Below, piece by piece: positions 9,926 through 19,543 of a DNA stretch of 64,000 nucleotides. How positions within the stretch are numbered: the first letter of the stretch is position 1; each line of letters opens with the position of its first letter. Source of the DNA: Nocardioides alpinus (lineage in GTDB: Bacteria > Actinomycetota > Actinomycetes > Propionibacteriales > Nocardioidaceae); the NCBI RefSeq assembly GCF_900112035.1, contig NZ_FOKC01000002.1, positions 248,001 through 312,000 on the forward strand, read 5' to 3'. Position numbers and translations under genes: made by a program. The notes under the pieces are model-generated. The model was not told where the DNA came from, ran no database searches, and was given only the letters and a program-made list of their open reading frames with translations.

Positions 9926-11054
9926 CGTCGACGAACGCCGCCGCGTCGAACGGCGCCATGTCGTCGGGGCCCTCGCCGAGACCGACGAGCTTGACCGGTA
10001 CGCCGAGCTCGCGCTGGACCTGCACCACGATGCCGCCCTTGGCGGACCCGTCGAGCTTGGTGAGCACGATGCCCGTGACGTCGACGATCTCGCTGAAGAC
10101 GCGCGCCTGGATCAGGCCGTTCTGGCCGGTGGTGGCGTCGAGCACGAGCAGGACCTCGGTGACCGGGGCGATCTTCTCGATGACCCGCTTGACCTTGCTG
10201 AGCTCGTCCATCAGGCCGGCCTTGTTCTGCAGGCGGCCGGCGGTGTCGACCAGGACGGTGTCGATGCCCTGGTCGACGCCCTGCTTGACGGCCTCGAAGG
10301 CCACGCTCGCGGGGTCGCTGCCCTCCGGGCCGCGCACGACCGCGACGCCGACGCGATCACCCCAGGTGGCGAGCTGGTCGACGGCCGCGGCGCGGAACGT
10401 GTCCGCGGCACCGAGGGTCACCGTGAGGTCCTCCGCGACGAGGATCCTGGCGATCTTGCCGACCGTGGTGGTCTTGCCGGCGCCGTTGACGCCGACGACG
10501 AGGACGACGCCGGGCTTGCCGTCGCTGCCGGTGACCTGCAGGCGGCGGTCCATGTCGGTGCCGACGAGCTCGATGAGCTCCTCACGCAGCACCGCGCGGG
10601 TGTCGTGCGTCTGACCGCCCTCGACCCGGAGCCGGGTGCGCAGCTTGTCGACGAGCGACTGGGTGGGGGCGACGCCGATGTCGGCGGTCAGCAGGGTGTC
10701 CTCGATCGCCTCCCAGGTGTCCTCGTCCAGCCGGTCGCGGCTGAGGAGGGCGAGCAGTCCTTGTCCGAGGCCGCCCTGCGAGCGCGAGAGCCGCTGGCGC
10801 AGCCGCACCAGCCGCGACGCCGTACCCTCCGGCTTCTCCAGCGTCGGCGTCGCGGCGACGTCGGGCTCGACGGCGACCGCGGGCTCCGGAGGTGCGTCGG
10901 TGGCGACCTCGCCCTCGGTGGGGGTCGGGACGATGACGTCCGTGCCGCCCTGCGGCAGCTCCCCCTTGCGACGTCGTCCCGACGTCAGCAGTCCAGCGAG
11001 CGTGAGCACGCCGACGACGGCGATGCCGATGATCAGAAACAGCCAGTCACCCAT
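9912..11054 (-). CDS. ftsY: Signal recognition particle receptor FtsY
   Basis: FtsY is the membrane-associated GTPase receptor that pairs with Ffh to deliver ribosomes to the Sec translocon. The 380-residue protein has an N-terminal hydrophobic segment (LFLIIGIAVVGVLTLAGLL), then a positive and acidic linker, an N domain, and a G domain with GVNGAGKTTT, DTFRAAA, DTAGR and TKLDGSAKGG. I chose ATG at 11052-11054 (MGDWLFLII) over a TTG four codons upstream because it places the hydrophobic segment at the terminus. The stop codon lies in the last unit of the 32-bp repeat array. It is 12 bp downstream of the methyltransferase gene. Confidence 0.95.
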   Translation of the reverse strand: MGDWLFLIIGIAVVGVLTLAGLLTSGRRRKGELPQGGTDVIVPTPTEGEVATDAPPEPAVAVEPDVAATPTLEKPEGTASRLVRLRQRLSRSQGGLGQGLLALLSRDRLDEDTWEAIEDTLLTADIGVAPTQSLVDKLRTRLRVEGGQTHDTRAVLREELIELVGTDMDRRLQVTGSDGKPGVVLVVGVNGAGKTTTVGKIARILVAEDLTVTLGAADTFRAAAVDQLATWGDRVGVAVVRGPEGSDPASVAFEAVKQGVDQGIDTVLVDTAGRLQNKAGLMDELSKVKRVIEKIAPVTEVLLVLDATTGQNGLIQARVFSEIVDVTGIVLTKLDGSAKGGIVVQVQRELGVPVKLVGLGEGPDDMAPFDAAAFVDALLG

Positions 11055-11066
11055 GGGGCAATCCAA

Positions 11067-11975
11067 TCAGAGGTGCACGGCGCGGCGGAGCCGGGTGAGC
11101 ACGTCGGCCCCGTGCCGCGCCTGAGGCACCACCGGCCGTGCCCGCAGGGCGTCGCGCTGGGCGGCCAGCCGGTCGGCCCGCTCGCGCGCCCGGTCGAGGC
11201 GGACCTGCGTCCGGGCCAGATCGGCGAGCACGGCGTCGAAGGCGGCGGTGAGGCCGGACCCGTGGGGCGCCGTGGGCGTCGCGGCAGCAGTGCCGTGCCG
11301 AGCCACCCACACCACCTCGTGGGCCATCAGCCGGAACCACTTGACGGCCGCCTCGCCCACGAGCGTCGGGGGCGTGACGCGCGTCGACGAGAGGCCGGCT
11401 GCCAGCAGCCGGTCGTCGAAGTCGTCGCCGTACCACCGCACGTGGTCGCTCTGGCCGAACCGGCGTACGCGTTCGTCCGGAGTCGCGGACGGGTCCTCCT
11501 CGGTGACGACACCCCGCTTGATCGGCACCTCGAGGAGCGCGATGCCCCGGGGGCTCAGCACGCGGGAGATCTCGCGCATCGCCGAGCAGTCGTCGGGCAC
11601 GTGCTCGAGCACGTGGTAGCAGACCAGCAGGTCGACCGACCCGTCCCGCAGCGGCAGCGCGGTGAGGCTCGCCAGGGCGTCGACCTCACGCTTGTCGTGG
11701 CCGAGGTCGAGGCTGATCCGCCGCCGCGCACCGAGCCGGTCGAGCAGGGGCGTGGACTGGCGGGACGGGGCGATCTCGACCACCGTGTCGAGGTCGTGCA
11801 GGTCCGGCTCGAGGGCGCCCAGCAGCAGGGAGAGGAACCGGTGCCGCTCGAGGCTGCCGCAGCGGGGGCAGGTCGCCTCGAGGCGCCCGTCCGGGCCCGG
11901 GCGGAACCGGCGGGACACCATCGAGCCGCAGGCGGCGCAGTAGGCCTTGTGGACGTCGTGTCGCGCACCGGTCAC
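11067..11975 (-). CDS. Class I SAM-dependent methyltransferase with N-terminal zinc ribbon
   Basis: The 302-residue protein begins with a Cys4 zinc-ribbon-like element (C13, C16, C36, C39). A methyltransferase-11-type fold follows, with VVEIAPS as motif I, the ISLDLG strand, and VCYHVLEHVPDD as the motif IV region. The glycine-rich motif I is atypical. The C-terminal 70 residues are charged and probably coiled coil (RLDRARERADRLAAQRDAL). Similar proteins often sit in glycan or surface-polymer gene groups, and the glycosyltransferase pair is close by, but the substrate is not evident. It starts with GTG at 11973-11975. Confidence 0.7.
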   Translation of the reverse strand: MTGARHDVHKAYCAACGSMVSRRFRPGPDGRLEATCPRCGSLERHRFLSLLLGALEPDLHDLDTVVEIAPSRQSTPLLDRLGARRRISLDLGHDKREVDALASLTALPLRDGSVDLLVCYHVLEHVPDDCSAMREISRVLSPRGIALLEVPIKRGVVTEEDPSATPDERVRRFGQSDHVRWYGDDFDDRLLAAGLSSTRVTPPTLVGEAAVKWFRLMAHEVVWVARHGTAAATPTAPHGSGLTAAFDAVLADLARTQVRLDRARERADRLAAQRDALRARPVVPQARHGADVLTRLRRAVHL

Positions 11976-12052
11976 CCGTGCACGCTAACCCTGCGCGGAC
12001 CCGACGTGCGGCGCCGCGCCGGTGCCGATCGGCGGCCGGGACCCGGGGAGGG

Positions 12053-12229
12053 TCAGACGCGTGACTCGGAGTCCTCGAGCGTGGGGAGCGAGTCGACACC
12101 CTTGCGCATCGCGTCACCGAGCTGCGGGACGACGGGGATCCGCTGGCCGCGGTGGGGGTAGGCGACGTAGACCGCCACCGCTCCGGCGACGAGCACGCCG
12201 AGGGTCATCATCAGGATGATCGCGAGCAC
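12053..12229 (-). CDS. Small single-pass membrane protein, hypothetical
   Basis: This 58-residue protein starts at a GTG (12227-12229) placed just after a strong ribosome site (GGAGG). A hydrophobic helix of about 22 residues (LAIILMMTLGVLVAGAVAVYV) is followed by a short basic and polar tail (PHRGQRIPVVPQLGDAM). The longer open frame to 12310 lacks sensible composition before this GTG. I do not recognise a named family. Its position between the smc-thioesterase pair and the ftsY group suggests a conserved actinobacterial membrane peptide, but that is inference. Confidence 0.6.
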   Translation of the reverse strand: MLAIILMMTLGVLVAGAVAVYVAYPHRGQRIPVVPQLGDAMRKGVDSLPTLEDSESRV

Positions 12230-12343
12230 GGAGGTTCCTCCCGAGGTGGTGAGCAGGTCCCGTCCAACATGACACACCGCCGCTGCACCGCCCGCATCTG
12301 TACGCCCCACCGGCGCGTCGGGGTGAGCAGGGTCACGCGCCGC

Positions 12344-12847
12344 TCAGGCCTCCGGCCGCTGCAGTCGTACGACGGCCTCCCGCACGACGTCGGGGACCGG
12401 GGTCACCGGGCGCGAGCCGGCGCCGCGTGCGTTGTCGACGTAGACGTGCACGAAGCGGCCCTCGGCCGCGGCCTCGTCCGACGTGCCCTGGAAGAGGCCG
12501 ATCCGGTAGATGATCGAGCTCCGTCCCACCTTGTCGACGACCAGGCCCATCTCGATCGGCTCGGGAAAGCCGATCTCGCGGAAGTAGCGGCAGCCGGTCT
12601 CGGCCACGACGCCGATCTGCGGCAGCGCACGCACGTCGACACCGGTCGCGTCGTAGAGGTAGGCGTTGACCGCCGTGTCGAACAGCTCGTAGTAGGTCGC
12701 GTTGTTGAGGTGTCCGTAGGCGTCGTCGTCGCGCCACCGGGTGGTGGCGGTGCGCCAGGCGACGTAGTCGCTCCGGGTGGGCCGCGCGGGTTGAGTGCGG
12801 GTCCCCGTGGCGGGTGCTGCCTCCGGCGCACTCGACTCGTGGCTCAT
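12344..12847 (-). CDS. Acyl-CoA thioesterase, 4HBT hot-dog family
   Basis: The 167-residue protein has a disordered N-terminus of about 28 residues and then a hot-dog fold domain. The characteristic segment DDAYGHLNNATYYELFDT carries the D-x-x-x-H-x-N pattern of YbgC/FadM-like thioesterases. A role in hydrolysing acyl-CoA esters is expected from the family; the chain length is unknown. Its start codon overlaps the smc stop by 4 bp (ATGA), so it is the last gene of an smc-thioesterase pair. Confidence 0.85.
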   Translation of the reverse strand: MSHESSAPEAAPATGTRTQPARPTRSDYVAWRTATTRWRDDDAYGHLNNATYYELFDTAVNAYLYDATGVDVRALPQIGVVAETGCRYFREIGFPEPIEMGLVVDKVGRSSIIYRIGLFQGTSDEAAAEGRFVHVYVDNARGAGSRPVTPVPDVVREAVVRLQRPEA

Positions 12848-15800
12848 GCGGACTCGGCGTCGCGCAACCGCTGGCTGATCACCGCGGACACGCCGTCGCC
12901 GCGCATGGTGACGCCGTACAGCGCGTCACCGACCTCCATCGTGCGCTTCTGGTGCGTGATGACGAGCAGCTGGGAGTTCTCGCGCAGCTCCTCGTAGATC
13001 TCCAGGAGCCGGCCGAGGTTGGTGTCGTCGAGCGCCGCCTCGACCTCGTCGAGGATGTAGAACGGCGAGGGTCGCGCCTTGAAGAGGGCCACCAGGAAGC
13101 AGACGGCCACCAGCGAGCGCTCGCCTCCGGAGAGCAGCGAGAGCCGCTTGACCTTCTTGCCGGCCGGGCGCGCCTCGACCTCGATGCCGGTGTTGAGCAT
13201 GTCGCCGGGGTTGGTCAGGACGAGCCGTCCCTCGCCGCCCGGGAACAGGCGGGCGAAGGTGGAGTCGAAGGCCTTCTCCACGTCGGCGTAGGCCTCGGTG
13301 AAGACCTGCTCCACACGGGCGTCGACCTCGCGGACGATGTCGAGGAGGTCCTTGCGGGTGCGCTTGAGGTCCTCGAGCTGCTCGGTGAGGAACTTGTGCC
13401 GCTCCTCCATCGCGGAGAACTCCTCGAGGGCGAGCGGATTGACCCGGCCCAGCATCGAGAGGGAGCGCTCGGCGGAACGCAACCGCTTGACCTGCTCCTC
13501 GCGGACGAACGCCGCCGGCTCCGGCGGCTCCTCGCCGTCGGGCACCTCGCCGCTGAACGGGATGAGGGTCGTCGGGCCGTAGTCGTTGACCAGCCCGTCG
13601 GGATCCAGCCCGAGCTCCTCGAGCGCGCGCTCCTCGAGCTGCTCGATGCGCATCTTCTGCTGGGTGCGGGCCATCTCGTCGCGGTGCACGGAGTTGACCA
13701 GCTCGTCGTGCTCGCGGCCCAGGTCACGCAGCGACGTGCGCACGGCCATCAGCTGCTGCTCGCTCCCCTGCCGCGACTCCTCGACGGCCGCCCGCTCGTC
13801 GGCGGCGAGCATCACGGAGCGCTCGAGCTGGTGGAGCACGACGCGTACGGCCACCGAGACCGCCTGCGCGGCGCGCCCCTCACGGATCAGGCGCTCGCGG
13901 CGCTCGGCCGCACGTGCGCGCGACTCGCGCTCGGCCTGCGCGGCCCGCAGCAAGGAGTCGGCGCGGCCGTTGAGCGCGCGGGCCCGTTCCTCGGCGGTGC
14001 GCAGCGCCAGCCGGGCGTCCATCTCGCCCTGCCGGGCCTCGCGGGCCTCCTCGGCGCGCTTCTCGCGCTCGGTGGTGTCGGGCTCCTCGTCGGTGACGTC
14101 CTCCGCCGCGGCGAGCCGGGCCTCGAGCTCGGCCAGGCCGGCGAGGTCGGCCTCGCGGGCCTCGCGGGCGGTGACCATCGCCCGCTCGAGCCGCTCGGTC
14201 TCGCCCTTGGCGGCGCGCGCCTGCGAGCCGTACTGCCCGAGCTCCTCGGCCACCGCGGCCAGGGTCGCGTCGGACTCGTGGAGCTTGGCCAGCGCGACGT
14301 CGACCCGCTTGAGGCCGTCGTGGCGCGCGGCCTCCAGCCGGGAGATCTCGAAGCCGAGCCGCTCGGTGGTCGCCGTCGCCTCGGTGAGGCGCGAGGAGGC
14401 CTCGTCGAAGGCGGCCTGGATCTCGATCAGGCTGGGCTGGCTGCTGGAGCCGCCGGCAGCGAAGTGGGCGCCCAGGAGGTCGCCCTCGCGGGTCACGGCG
14501 ATGACGTCGGGGAGGTCGGCGACGAGGCGGCGGGCGGCGGCGAGGTCGTCGACGACGGCGACCTGGTGCAGCAGCCGCACCAGCGCGGGGCGTACGTCGT
14601 CGGGCGCGGTGACCACGTCGACGGCGTACGTCACCCCGGCGGGCAGCGCCGGCCAGTCGCGGTCGGTGACGGGAGCCCCTCCGAGCAGCAGCCCGGCCCG
14701 ACCGAGGTCGTCGTCCTTGAGGTGGTCGATGGCCGCGACGGCGGCATGGGCGTCGCTCACGACGACGGCGTCGGCAGCGGTCCCGAGGGCGGCCGCCACA
14801 GCGGCCTCGTAGCCGTGGTCGACGTCGAGCAGCGCGGCGACGGAGCCGAGCAGCCCCGCGACCGTGTCGGAGGCGGCCAGGAGCGCCCCGGCGCCGTCCT
14901 TGCGGTTGAGGCCGAGCTCGAGCGCGTCGCGACGCGCGACGAGACCGGCGCGGTCGCGCGACGCCTGCTGGGCGTCCTCGCGGGCCCTGGCGAGCTGCTC
15001 CTCGACCTCGTCGAGGGCGGCCACGGCCTCCTCGTGCTCGGAGTCGAGGCCCTCCTCCCCCGCGTCGAGCCCGGCGACCCTGGTCTCCAGGGCGGTGAAG
15101 TCGCGCTGGGCGCGCTCGGCGCGGGTGGCCGCGTCCTCGCGGGCGTCGGTGAGGCGCTGGATCTCGGCGTCGGCCGCCTCCGAGCGCGACTTCAGCGCGT
15201 TGACCTGGCCGATCAGCCGGGCGAGTCCCTCACGACGGTCGGCGGCTGCGCGCTGCAGGCCGACGATGCGTCGCTCCTCCTCGGACGAGGCCTCCTCGGC
15301 GGCGCGACGAGCGACCACCGCGGCCTCGAGCGCCGAGCGGTGCTGCTCGACCTGCTCGGCGATCTCCGCCTCCTGGCGGCGCACGCGCTCGGCCTGGGCC
15401 TCGAGGTCGTCGGGGTCGCGACCGGAGTCGACGGTGTCGCCGTCGGTGGCACCGGCCGCGTTGCGGATCCGCTCGTCGGCGAGCGAGGCGGTGCCGCGGA
15501 GCCGCTCCTTGAGCCCCGACAGCGCGAACCACGTCTCCTGCGCGGCGGCGAGGCGCGGCAGGTCGTCGCGGAGCGTGGCCTCGAGGCGGGCCTCCTTCTC
15601 GCGGCCGGCGGTGACGGCCGCCTCGACCTCCTGGCGCCGCTGGAGCAGCACCGACTCGTCGGCCAGCTCGGTCTCCAGCGCCGTACGGGCGGTCACGAGG
15701 TCGTCGGCGAGCAGGCGGGCGCGCGCGTCGCGCACGTCGGCCTGGACGGTGGCGGCCTGGCGGGCGACCTCGGCCTGTCGACCCAGCGGCTTGAGCTGGC

Positions 15801-16398
15801 GGCGGATCTCGGAGAGCAGGTCGGCCAGCCGGGTGAGGTTGCCGTCGGTGGAGTCGAGCTTGCGGAGCGCCTTCTCCTTGCGCTTGCGGTGCTTGAGGAC
15901 GCCGGCGGCCTCCTCGATGAAGCCGCGGCGGTCCTCCGGGGTCGCGTGCAGGATCGAGTCGAGCTGGCCCTGCCCGACGATCACGTGCATCTCGCGGCCG
16001 ATGCCGGAGTCGCTCAGCAGCTCCTGCACGTCGAGGAGGCGGCAGCCGGTACCGTTGATGGCGTACTCCGAACCGCCGTTGCGGAACATCGTGCGGCTGA
16101 TCGTGACCTCGGCATAGTCGATCGGCAGCGCGCCGTCGGTGTTGTCGATGGTCAGCTGCACCTCGGCGCGACCCAGGGGTGGGCGCCCGGAGGTGCCGGC
16201 GAAGATGACGTCCTCCATCTTGCCGCCGCGCAGGCTCTTGGCCCCCTGCTCACCCATCACCCACGCGAGCGCGTCGACGACGTTGGACTTGCCCGACCCG
16301 TTGGGGCCGACGATGCAGGTGATGCCCGGCTCGAGCTGCAGCGTCGTGGAGGACGCGAAGGACTTGAACCCCTTGAGGGTCAGGCTCTTCAGGTACAA
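12844..16398 (-). CDS. smc: Chromosome segregation protein SMC
   Basis: SMC is the ATPase core of bacterial condensin, which with ScpA and ScpB compacts and separates chromosomes. The 1184-residue length is typical. The N-terminal head has Walker A GPNGSGKS (31-38). Two long coiled coils flank a central hinge (about 510-650). The C-terminal head has the ABC signature LLSGGERSL and Walker B FYILDEVEAALDD. The predicted start is a TTG at 16396-16398 giving MYLKSLTLKGFKSF, the standard SMC N-terminus, with TTGAGGAG about eight bases upstream. No ATG or GTG fits better, so this essential gene appears to use a weak start codon. Confidence 0.97.
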   Translation of the reverse strand: MYLKSLTLKGFKSFASSTTLQLEPGITCIVGPNGSGKSNVVDALAWVMGEQGAKSLRGGKMEDVIFAGTSGRPPLGRAEVQLTIDNTDGALPIDYAEVTISRTMFRNGGSEYAINGTGCRLLDVQELLSDSGIGREMHVIVGQGQLDSILHATPEDRRGFIEEAAGVLKHRKRKEKALRKLDSTDGNLTRLADLLSEIRRQLKPLGRQAEVARQAATVQADVRDARARLLADDLVTARTALETELADESVLLQRRQEVEAAVTAGREKEARLEATLRDDLPRLAAAQETWFALSGLKERLRGTASLADERIRNAAGATDGDTVDSGRDPDDLEAQAERVRRQEAEIAEQVEQHRSALEAAVVARRAAEEASSEEERRIVGLQRAAADRREGLARLIGQVNALKSRSEAADAEIQRLTDAREDAATRAERAQRDFTALETRVAGLDAGEEGLDSEHEEAVAALDEVEEQLARAREDAQQASRDRAGLVARRDALELGLNRKDGAGALLAASDTVAGLLGSVAALLDVDHGYEAAVAAALGTAADAVVVSDAHAAVAAIDHLKDDDLGRAGLLLGGAPVTDRDWPALPAGVTYAVDVVTAPDDVRPALVRLLHQVAVVDDLAAARRLVADLPDVIAVTREGDLLGAHFAAGGSSSQPSLIEIQAAFDEASSRLTEATATTERLGFEISRLEAARHDGLKRVDVALAKLHESDATLAAVAEELGQYGSQARAAKGETERLERAMVTAREAREADLAGLAELEARLAAAEDVTDEEPDTTEREKRAEEAREARQGEMDARLALRTAEERARALNGRADSLLRAAQAERESRARAAERRERLIREGRAAQAVSVAVRVVLHQLERSVMLAADERAAVEESRQGSEQQLMAVRTSLRDLGREHDELVNSVHRDEMARTQQKMRIEQLEERALEELGLDPDGLVNDYGPTTLIPFSGEVPDGEEPPEPAAFVREEQVKRLRSAERSLSMLGRVNPLALEEFSAMEERHKFLTEQLEDLKRTRKDLLDIVREVDARVEQVFTEAYADVEKAFDSTFARLFPGGEGRLVLTNPGDMLNTGIEVEARPAGKKVKRLSLLSGGERSLVAVCFLVALFKARPSPFYILDEVEAALDDTNLGRLLEIYEELRENSQLLVITHQKRTMEVGDALYGVTMRGDGVSAVISQRLRDAESA

Positions 16399-16506
16399 CG
16401 CAGGCTCCTCAACGGGTCACGAGATGGCCGCTGACAACTGGGGAAGCTCAGCGCCGCTCACCCTACCCGTGAGCGGGGACGCGACCGGGGAGGCTCTGCG
16501 CCGAGG

Positions 16507-16992
16507 TCAGAGGTCGTGCTTCATCTGCTGCGCTGTCACCGCGTAGCCGAGGGACTCGTAGAGGTGTATCGCCGTGGCGTTGTGACCGAAGACGTTGAGC
16601 GAGATCGACGTCGCCCCGAGGTCACGGGCGGCGTCGTGCAGCGCCTCCATCAGTGCCCGCCCCAGGCCGCGGCCCCGCCGCTCGGCGTCGACCTTGACGT
16701 CGTAGACCCACGCGGTCACGCCCGACGAGCGCTCCCTGAGCTCGATCCACCCGAGGCCGACCGGCTCGGCCGGGTCCCCCGCCTCGGCGGTCCACAGGTG
16801 CATCTGCGGGCTGTCGAGGCCGTCGGGCAGCAGCTCGGCGTACTCCAGCGCGGAGCGCTTCTCCGCGGCATCGAGGTCCAGCTGCCCCGAGGCAGCCATC
16901 TCGAGGGCGTACGCCCGCTCGGAGCCGGCGCGGTAGGTGTCGAACTCCTCCTGCGTCATCCGGCGCAGCCGCACCGGTGCGGCGTCAGCCAC
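16507..16992 (-). CDS. GNAT-family N-acetyltransferase
   Basis: This 161-residue protein has one GNAT domain. The acetyl-CoA binding motif A is in VDAERRGRGLGRALM, followed by the NVFGHNATAIHLYESLGY segment typical of motif B. The N-terminal third is helical and acidic. The substrate cannot be deduced. It overlaps the 3' end of the upstream aminotransferase gene by 8 bp, so the two are likely co-transcribed. A 108-bp gap separates it from smc. Confidence 0.8.
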   Translation of the reverse strand: MADAAPVRLRRMTQEEFDTYRAGSERAYALEMAASGQLDLDAAEKRSALEYAELLPDGLDSPQMHLWTAEAGDPAEPVGLGWIELRERSSGVTAWVYDVKVDAERRGRGLGRALMEALHDAARDLGATSISLNVFGHNATAIHLYESLGYAVTAQQMKHDL

Positions 16993-18100
16993 GACCCAGC
17001 ACGTCCCGCAGCGCGGAGAGCACGAGGAGCACGGCGTCGGGACGGGCGTTGTGGCCCATCAGCCCGATCCGCCACACGCTTGCGGCATAGGGGCCTGCGC
17101 CGGCGCCGATCTCGATGTCGTAGCGCTCGAGCAGCTCCTTGCGGACGGCGGCGGAGTCGACGCCGTCGGGCACCTTGACAGTGGTCAGGTCGGGGAGCCG
17201 GTGGCCCTCGGCAGCGAAGAGCTCGAGGCCCATCTCCTGCAGTCCGGCCTGCAGCGCGTCGCCGGCCGCCCGGTGGCGGGCCCAGACCGCGTCGAGGCCC
17301 TCGGCGAGGATGCGGGTGAGACCGGCGTGGAGGCTGGCGACCATCGCCGTGGGTGCGGTGTGGTGGTAGGTCCGCTGCGCCTTGCCACCCTCCTTCAACC
17401 CCGCCTCCCCGACGTAGCCGCCGAGCATGCCGAGGTCGAGGTACCACGAGCGCGGCTTCTCGACGCGGCGCTCGAAGGCGCGGTCATTGATCGTGAAGGG
17501 CGCGAGCCCGGGTGCGACGCCGAGACACTTCTGGGTGCCGGCATAGCCGAGGTCGACGCCCCAGTCGTCGGCGCGCAGCTCGATGCCGGCGATCGAGGTG
17601 ACCGCGTCGACGAGCAGGAGCGCGTCACCGCCCTGCGAGCGGAGCCCCGCGCCGAGCGCGGCGATGTCGGAGCGGACACCGGTCGAGGTCTCCGCGTGCA
17701 CCGCGGCGACGATCGCCGGGGAAGGGTGCGCAGACAGGACGCGGTCGACGTCGACGGGCTGGCCCCACTCGTGCTCGACGGCGACGACCTCGGCGCCGCA
17801 GCGCGCGGCGACGTCGGTCATCCGCTGGCCGAAGAGCCCGTTGACGGCGACCACGACGACGTCGCCCGGGTGGACGGTGTTGACGAAGGCCGCCTCCATG
17901 CCCGCAGACCCAGTGGCGCTGAGCGGCAGGGTGCGGGCGTTGGACGTGCCCCAGGCCGTGCGGAGCATCTCGCAGGTCTCGTCCATGATCCGGAGGAACT
18001 CGGGGTCGAGGTGCCCGAGCAGCGGATCGGCCAGGGCACGGGTGGCCTCCGGGTAGGGGTTGGACGGACCGGGACCGAAGAGGTGGCGCTCGCGGATCAT
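16985..18100 (-). CDS. Class V PLP-dependent aminotransferase (alanine-glyoxylate/serine-glyoxylate type)
   Basis: The 371-residue protein begins MIRERHLFGPGPSNPYP, the GPGPSN element being a family hallmark. It has the PLP lysine in GTQKCLGVAPGLAPF and a TARTLPLSATGSAGMEAA-like glycine loop (TLPLSATGSAGMEAA). These fit the alanine-glyoxylate or serine-glyoxylate aminotransferase group, which transfers amino groups to glyoxylate. I preferred ATG at 18098-18100 to a TTG six codons upstream. The GlcD-type oxidoreductase upstream, which could make glyoxylate from glycolate, gives the context a possible shared theme, but that is inference. Confidence 0.85.
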   Translation of the reverse strand: MIRERHLFGPGPSNPYPEATRALADPLLGHLDPEFLRIMDETCEMLRTAWGTSNARTLPLSATGSAGMEAAFVNTVHPGDVVVVAVNGLFGQRMTDVAARCGAEVVAVEHEWGQPVDVDRVLSAHPSPAIVAAVHAETSTGVRSDIAALGAGLRSQGGDALLLVDAVTSIAGIELRADDWGVDLGYAGTQKCLGVAPGLAPFTINDRAFERRVEKPRSWYLDLGMLGGYVGEAGLKEGGKAQRTYHHTAPTAMVASLHAGLTRILAEGLDAVWARHRAAGDALQAGLQEMGLELFAAEGHRLPDLTTVKVPDGVDSAAVRKELLERYDIEIGAGAGPYAASVWRIGLMGHNARPDAVLLVLSALRDVLGRG

Positions 18101-18146
18101 GCCGTCGAACCTAACCAACGCACCACACCGCGGACGACTGCCCGAC

Positions 18147-19508
18147 TCACAGCACTGCGCCCGGGTTGAGGATGCCCTGCGGGTCGAGCGCGTCCTTGAC
18201 CCGCCGGGTCAGCGCCATCACGTCCTCCCCGAGCTGGGCGGGCAGCGCCGACTTCTTGGTCCGGCCGACACCGTGCTCCCCGGTGATGGTGCCGTCGAGT
18301 GCGATGGCGGCGTGCATGATCTCCTCGAAGGCCGCCAGCGCCCGGAGCTTGGCCGCGTCGTCGCCGCGCGGCACCACGATGAGCGGGTGGGTGTTGCCGT
18401 CGCCGGCGTGGGCGACCACCGGGATGAGCAGGTCGTGGCGCTCCGCGATCCGGGCGACCGCGTCCACGAGCTCGGGCAACCGCGGCACCGGCACGCCGAC
18501 GTCCTCCAGCATCAGCTCGCCGAGGACCTCGACGGCGGGGATCACCATGCGACGGGCCTGCACGAACAGCTCCCCCTCGTCGGCGTCGGTGGTCACGAAG
18601 ACCTCCCCGGCCCCCGCCGCCCGGCAGGCGGCGCTCATGGCCTCGACCTCGGCGGTGCAGGCGCTGCCGGGCGCGTCGCTCTGCGCGACCAGCAGGGCCC
18701 CGGCCGAGGTGTCGAGGCCCATAGGCCGGTGCGCCTCCACGGCCCGGATCGAGGGCTGGTCCATCAGCTCGAGCATCGAGGGCCGCAGGGACCGACGGAT
18801 CGCGACGACCGCCTCCGCCGCGGCCGTCATCGTCGGGAGGGCCGCCACCAGCGTGGCCCCGACGACCTGCGCCGGCACGAGCCGCATGATGGCTCGGGTG
18901 ACGACACCGAGCGTGCCCTCGCTGCCGACGAAGAGCTTGAGCAGCGACAGGCCGGCGACGTCCTTGATCCGGGTGCCGCCGAGGGTGACGAGCGTGCCGT
19001 CGGCGAGGACCACGTCGAGCCCCAGCACGTAGTCGGTCGTCACGCCGTACTTCACGCAGCACAGACCGCCGGCGTTGGTGGCGACGTTGCCGCCGATGGA
19101 GCAGATCTCGTACGACGAGGGGTCGGGTGGGTACCAGAGCCCGTGCTTCGCGGCGGCGGCCTTCACGTCCTTGTTGAGGGCTCCGGGTTCGACGACCGCC
19201 ACCTGGCAGACCGGGTCGACCTCGATCGCCGTCATCCGCTCGAGCGTGAGCACCAGGCCGCCGTCGACGGCGCTCGCGCCGCCGGACAGGCCGGTGCCGG
19301 CGCCGCGGGGCACCACGGGTAGGTCGTGACGCGCGGCCCACCGCACGGCCGTCTGCACCTGGCCGGCGTCCTCGGCGCGCACCACGGCCAGAGGCGTACC
19401 TGCGTGCGGGTCCTGCGACCGGTCCCAGCGGTACTTCTCGATGCGGTCCCCGTCGGTGACCACGACACCGGCGGGGAGGGACTCGACGAGCTCGGCGAGG
19501 GCGTCCAT
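18147..19508 (-). CDS. FAD-linked oxidase, GlcD/D-lactate dehydrogenase type
   Basis: The 453-residue protein matches the FAD-binding-4 plus FAD-oxidase-C architecture of glycolate oxidase GlcD and D-lactate dehydrogenases. The PCMH FAD domain spans about 35-215, with LPVVPRGAGTGLSGGA and the SIGGNVATNAGG and KLFVGSEGTLGV motifs. The C-terminal domain contains VVAHAGDGNTHPL and ends in the signature GTITGEHGVGRTKK. The start is ATG at 19506-19508. Substrate is a 2-hydroxyacid by family; glycolate is possible given the adjacent aminotransferase. No glcE or glcF genes are nearby. Confidence 0.88.
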   Translation of the reverse strand: MDALAELVESLPAGVVVTDGDRIEKYRWDRSQDPHAGTPLAVVRAEDAGQVQTAVRWAARHDLPVVPRGAGTGLSGGASAVDGGLVLTLERMTAIEVDPVCQVAVVEPGALNKDVKAAAAKHGLWYPPDPSSYEICSIGGNVATNAGGLCCVKYGVTTDYVLGLDVVLADGTLVTLGGTRIKDVAGLSLLKLFVGSEGTLGVVTRAIMRLVPAQVVGATLVAALPTMTAAAEAVVAIRRSLRPSMLELMDQPSIRAVEAHRPMGLDTSAGALLVAQSDAPGSACTAEVEAMSAACRAAGAGEVFVTTDADEGELFVQARRMVIPAVEVLGELMLEDVGVPVPRLPELVDAVARIAERHDLLIPVVAHAGDGNTHPLIVVPRGDDAAKLRALAAFEEIMHAAIALDGTITGEHGVGRTKKSALPAQLGEDVMALTRRVKDALDPQGILNPGAVL

Positions 19509-19543
19509 CTGCCCATCGAACCACCTGCCGGTACGCCCACCGC

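Noticed and set aside
12814..16434. A 1206-codon open frame on the plus strand across the smc locus
   Set aside because: It is the antisense shadow of smc. Its translation is low-complexity Gly/Ala/Leu/Arg with no family motif, while the opposite strand has all SMC motifs.
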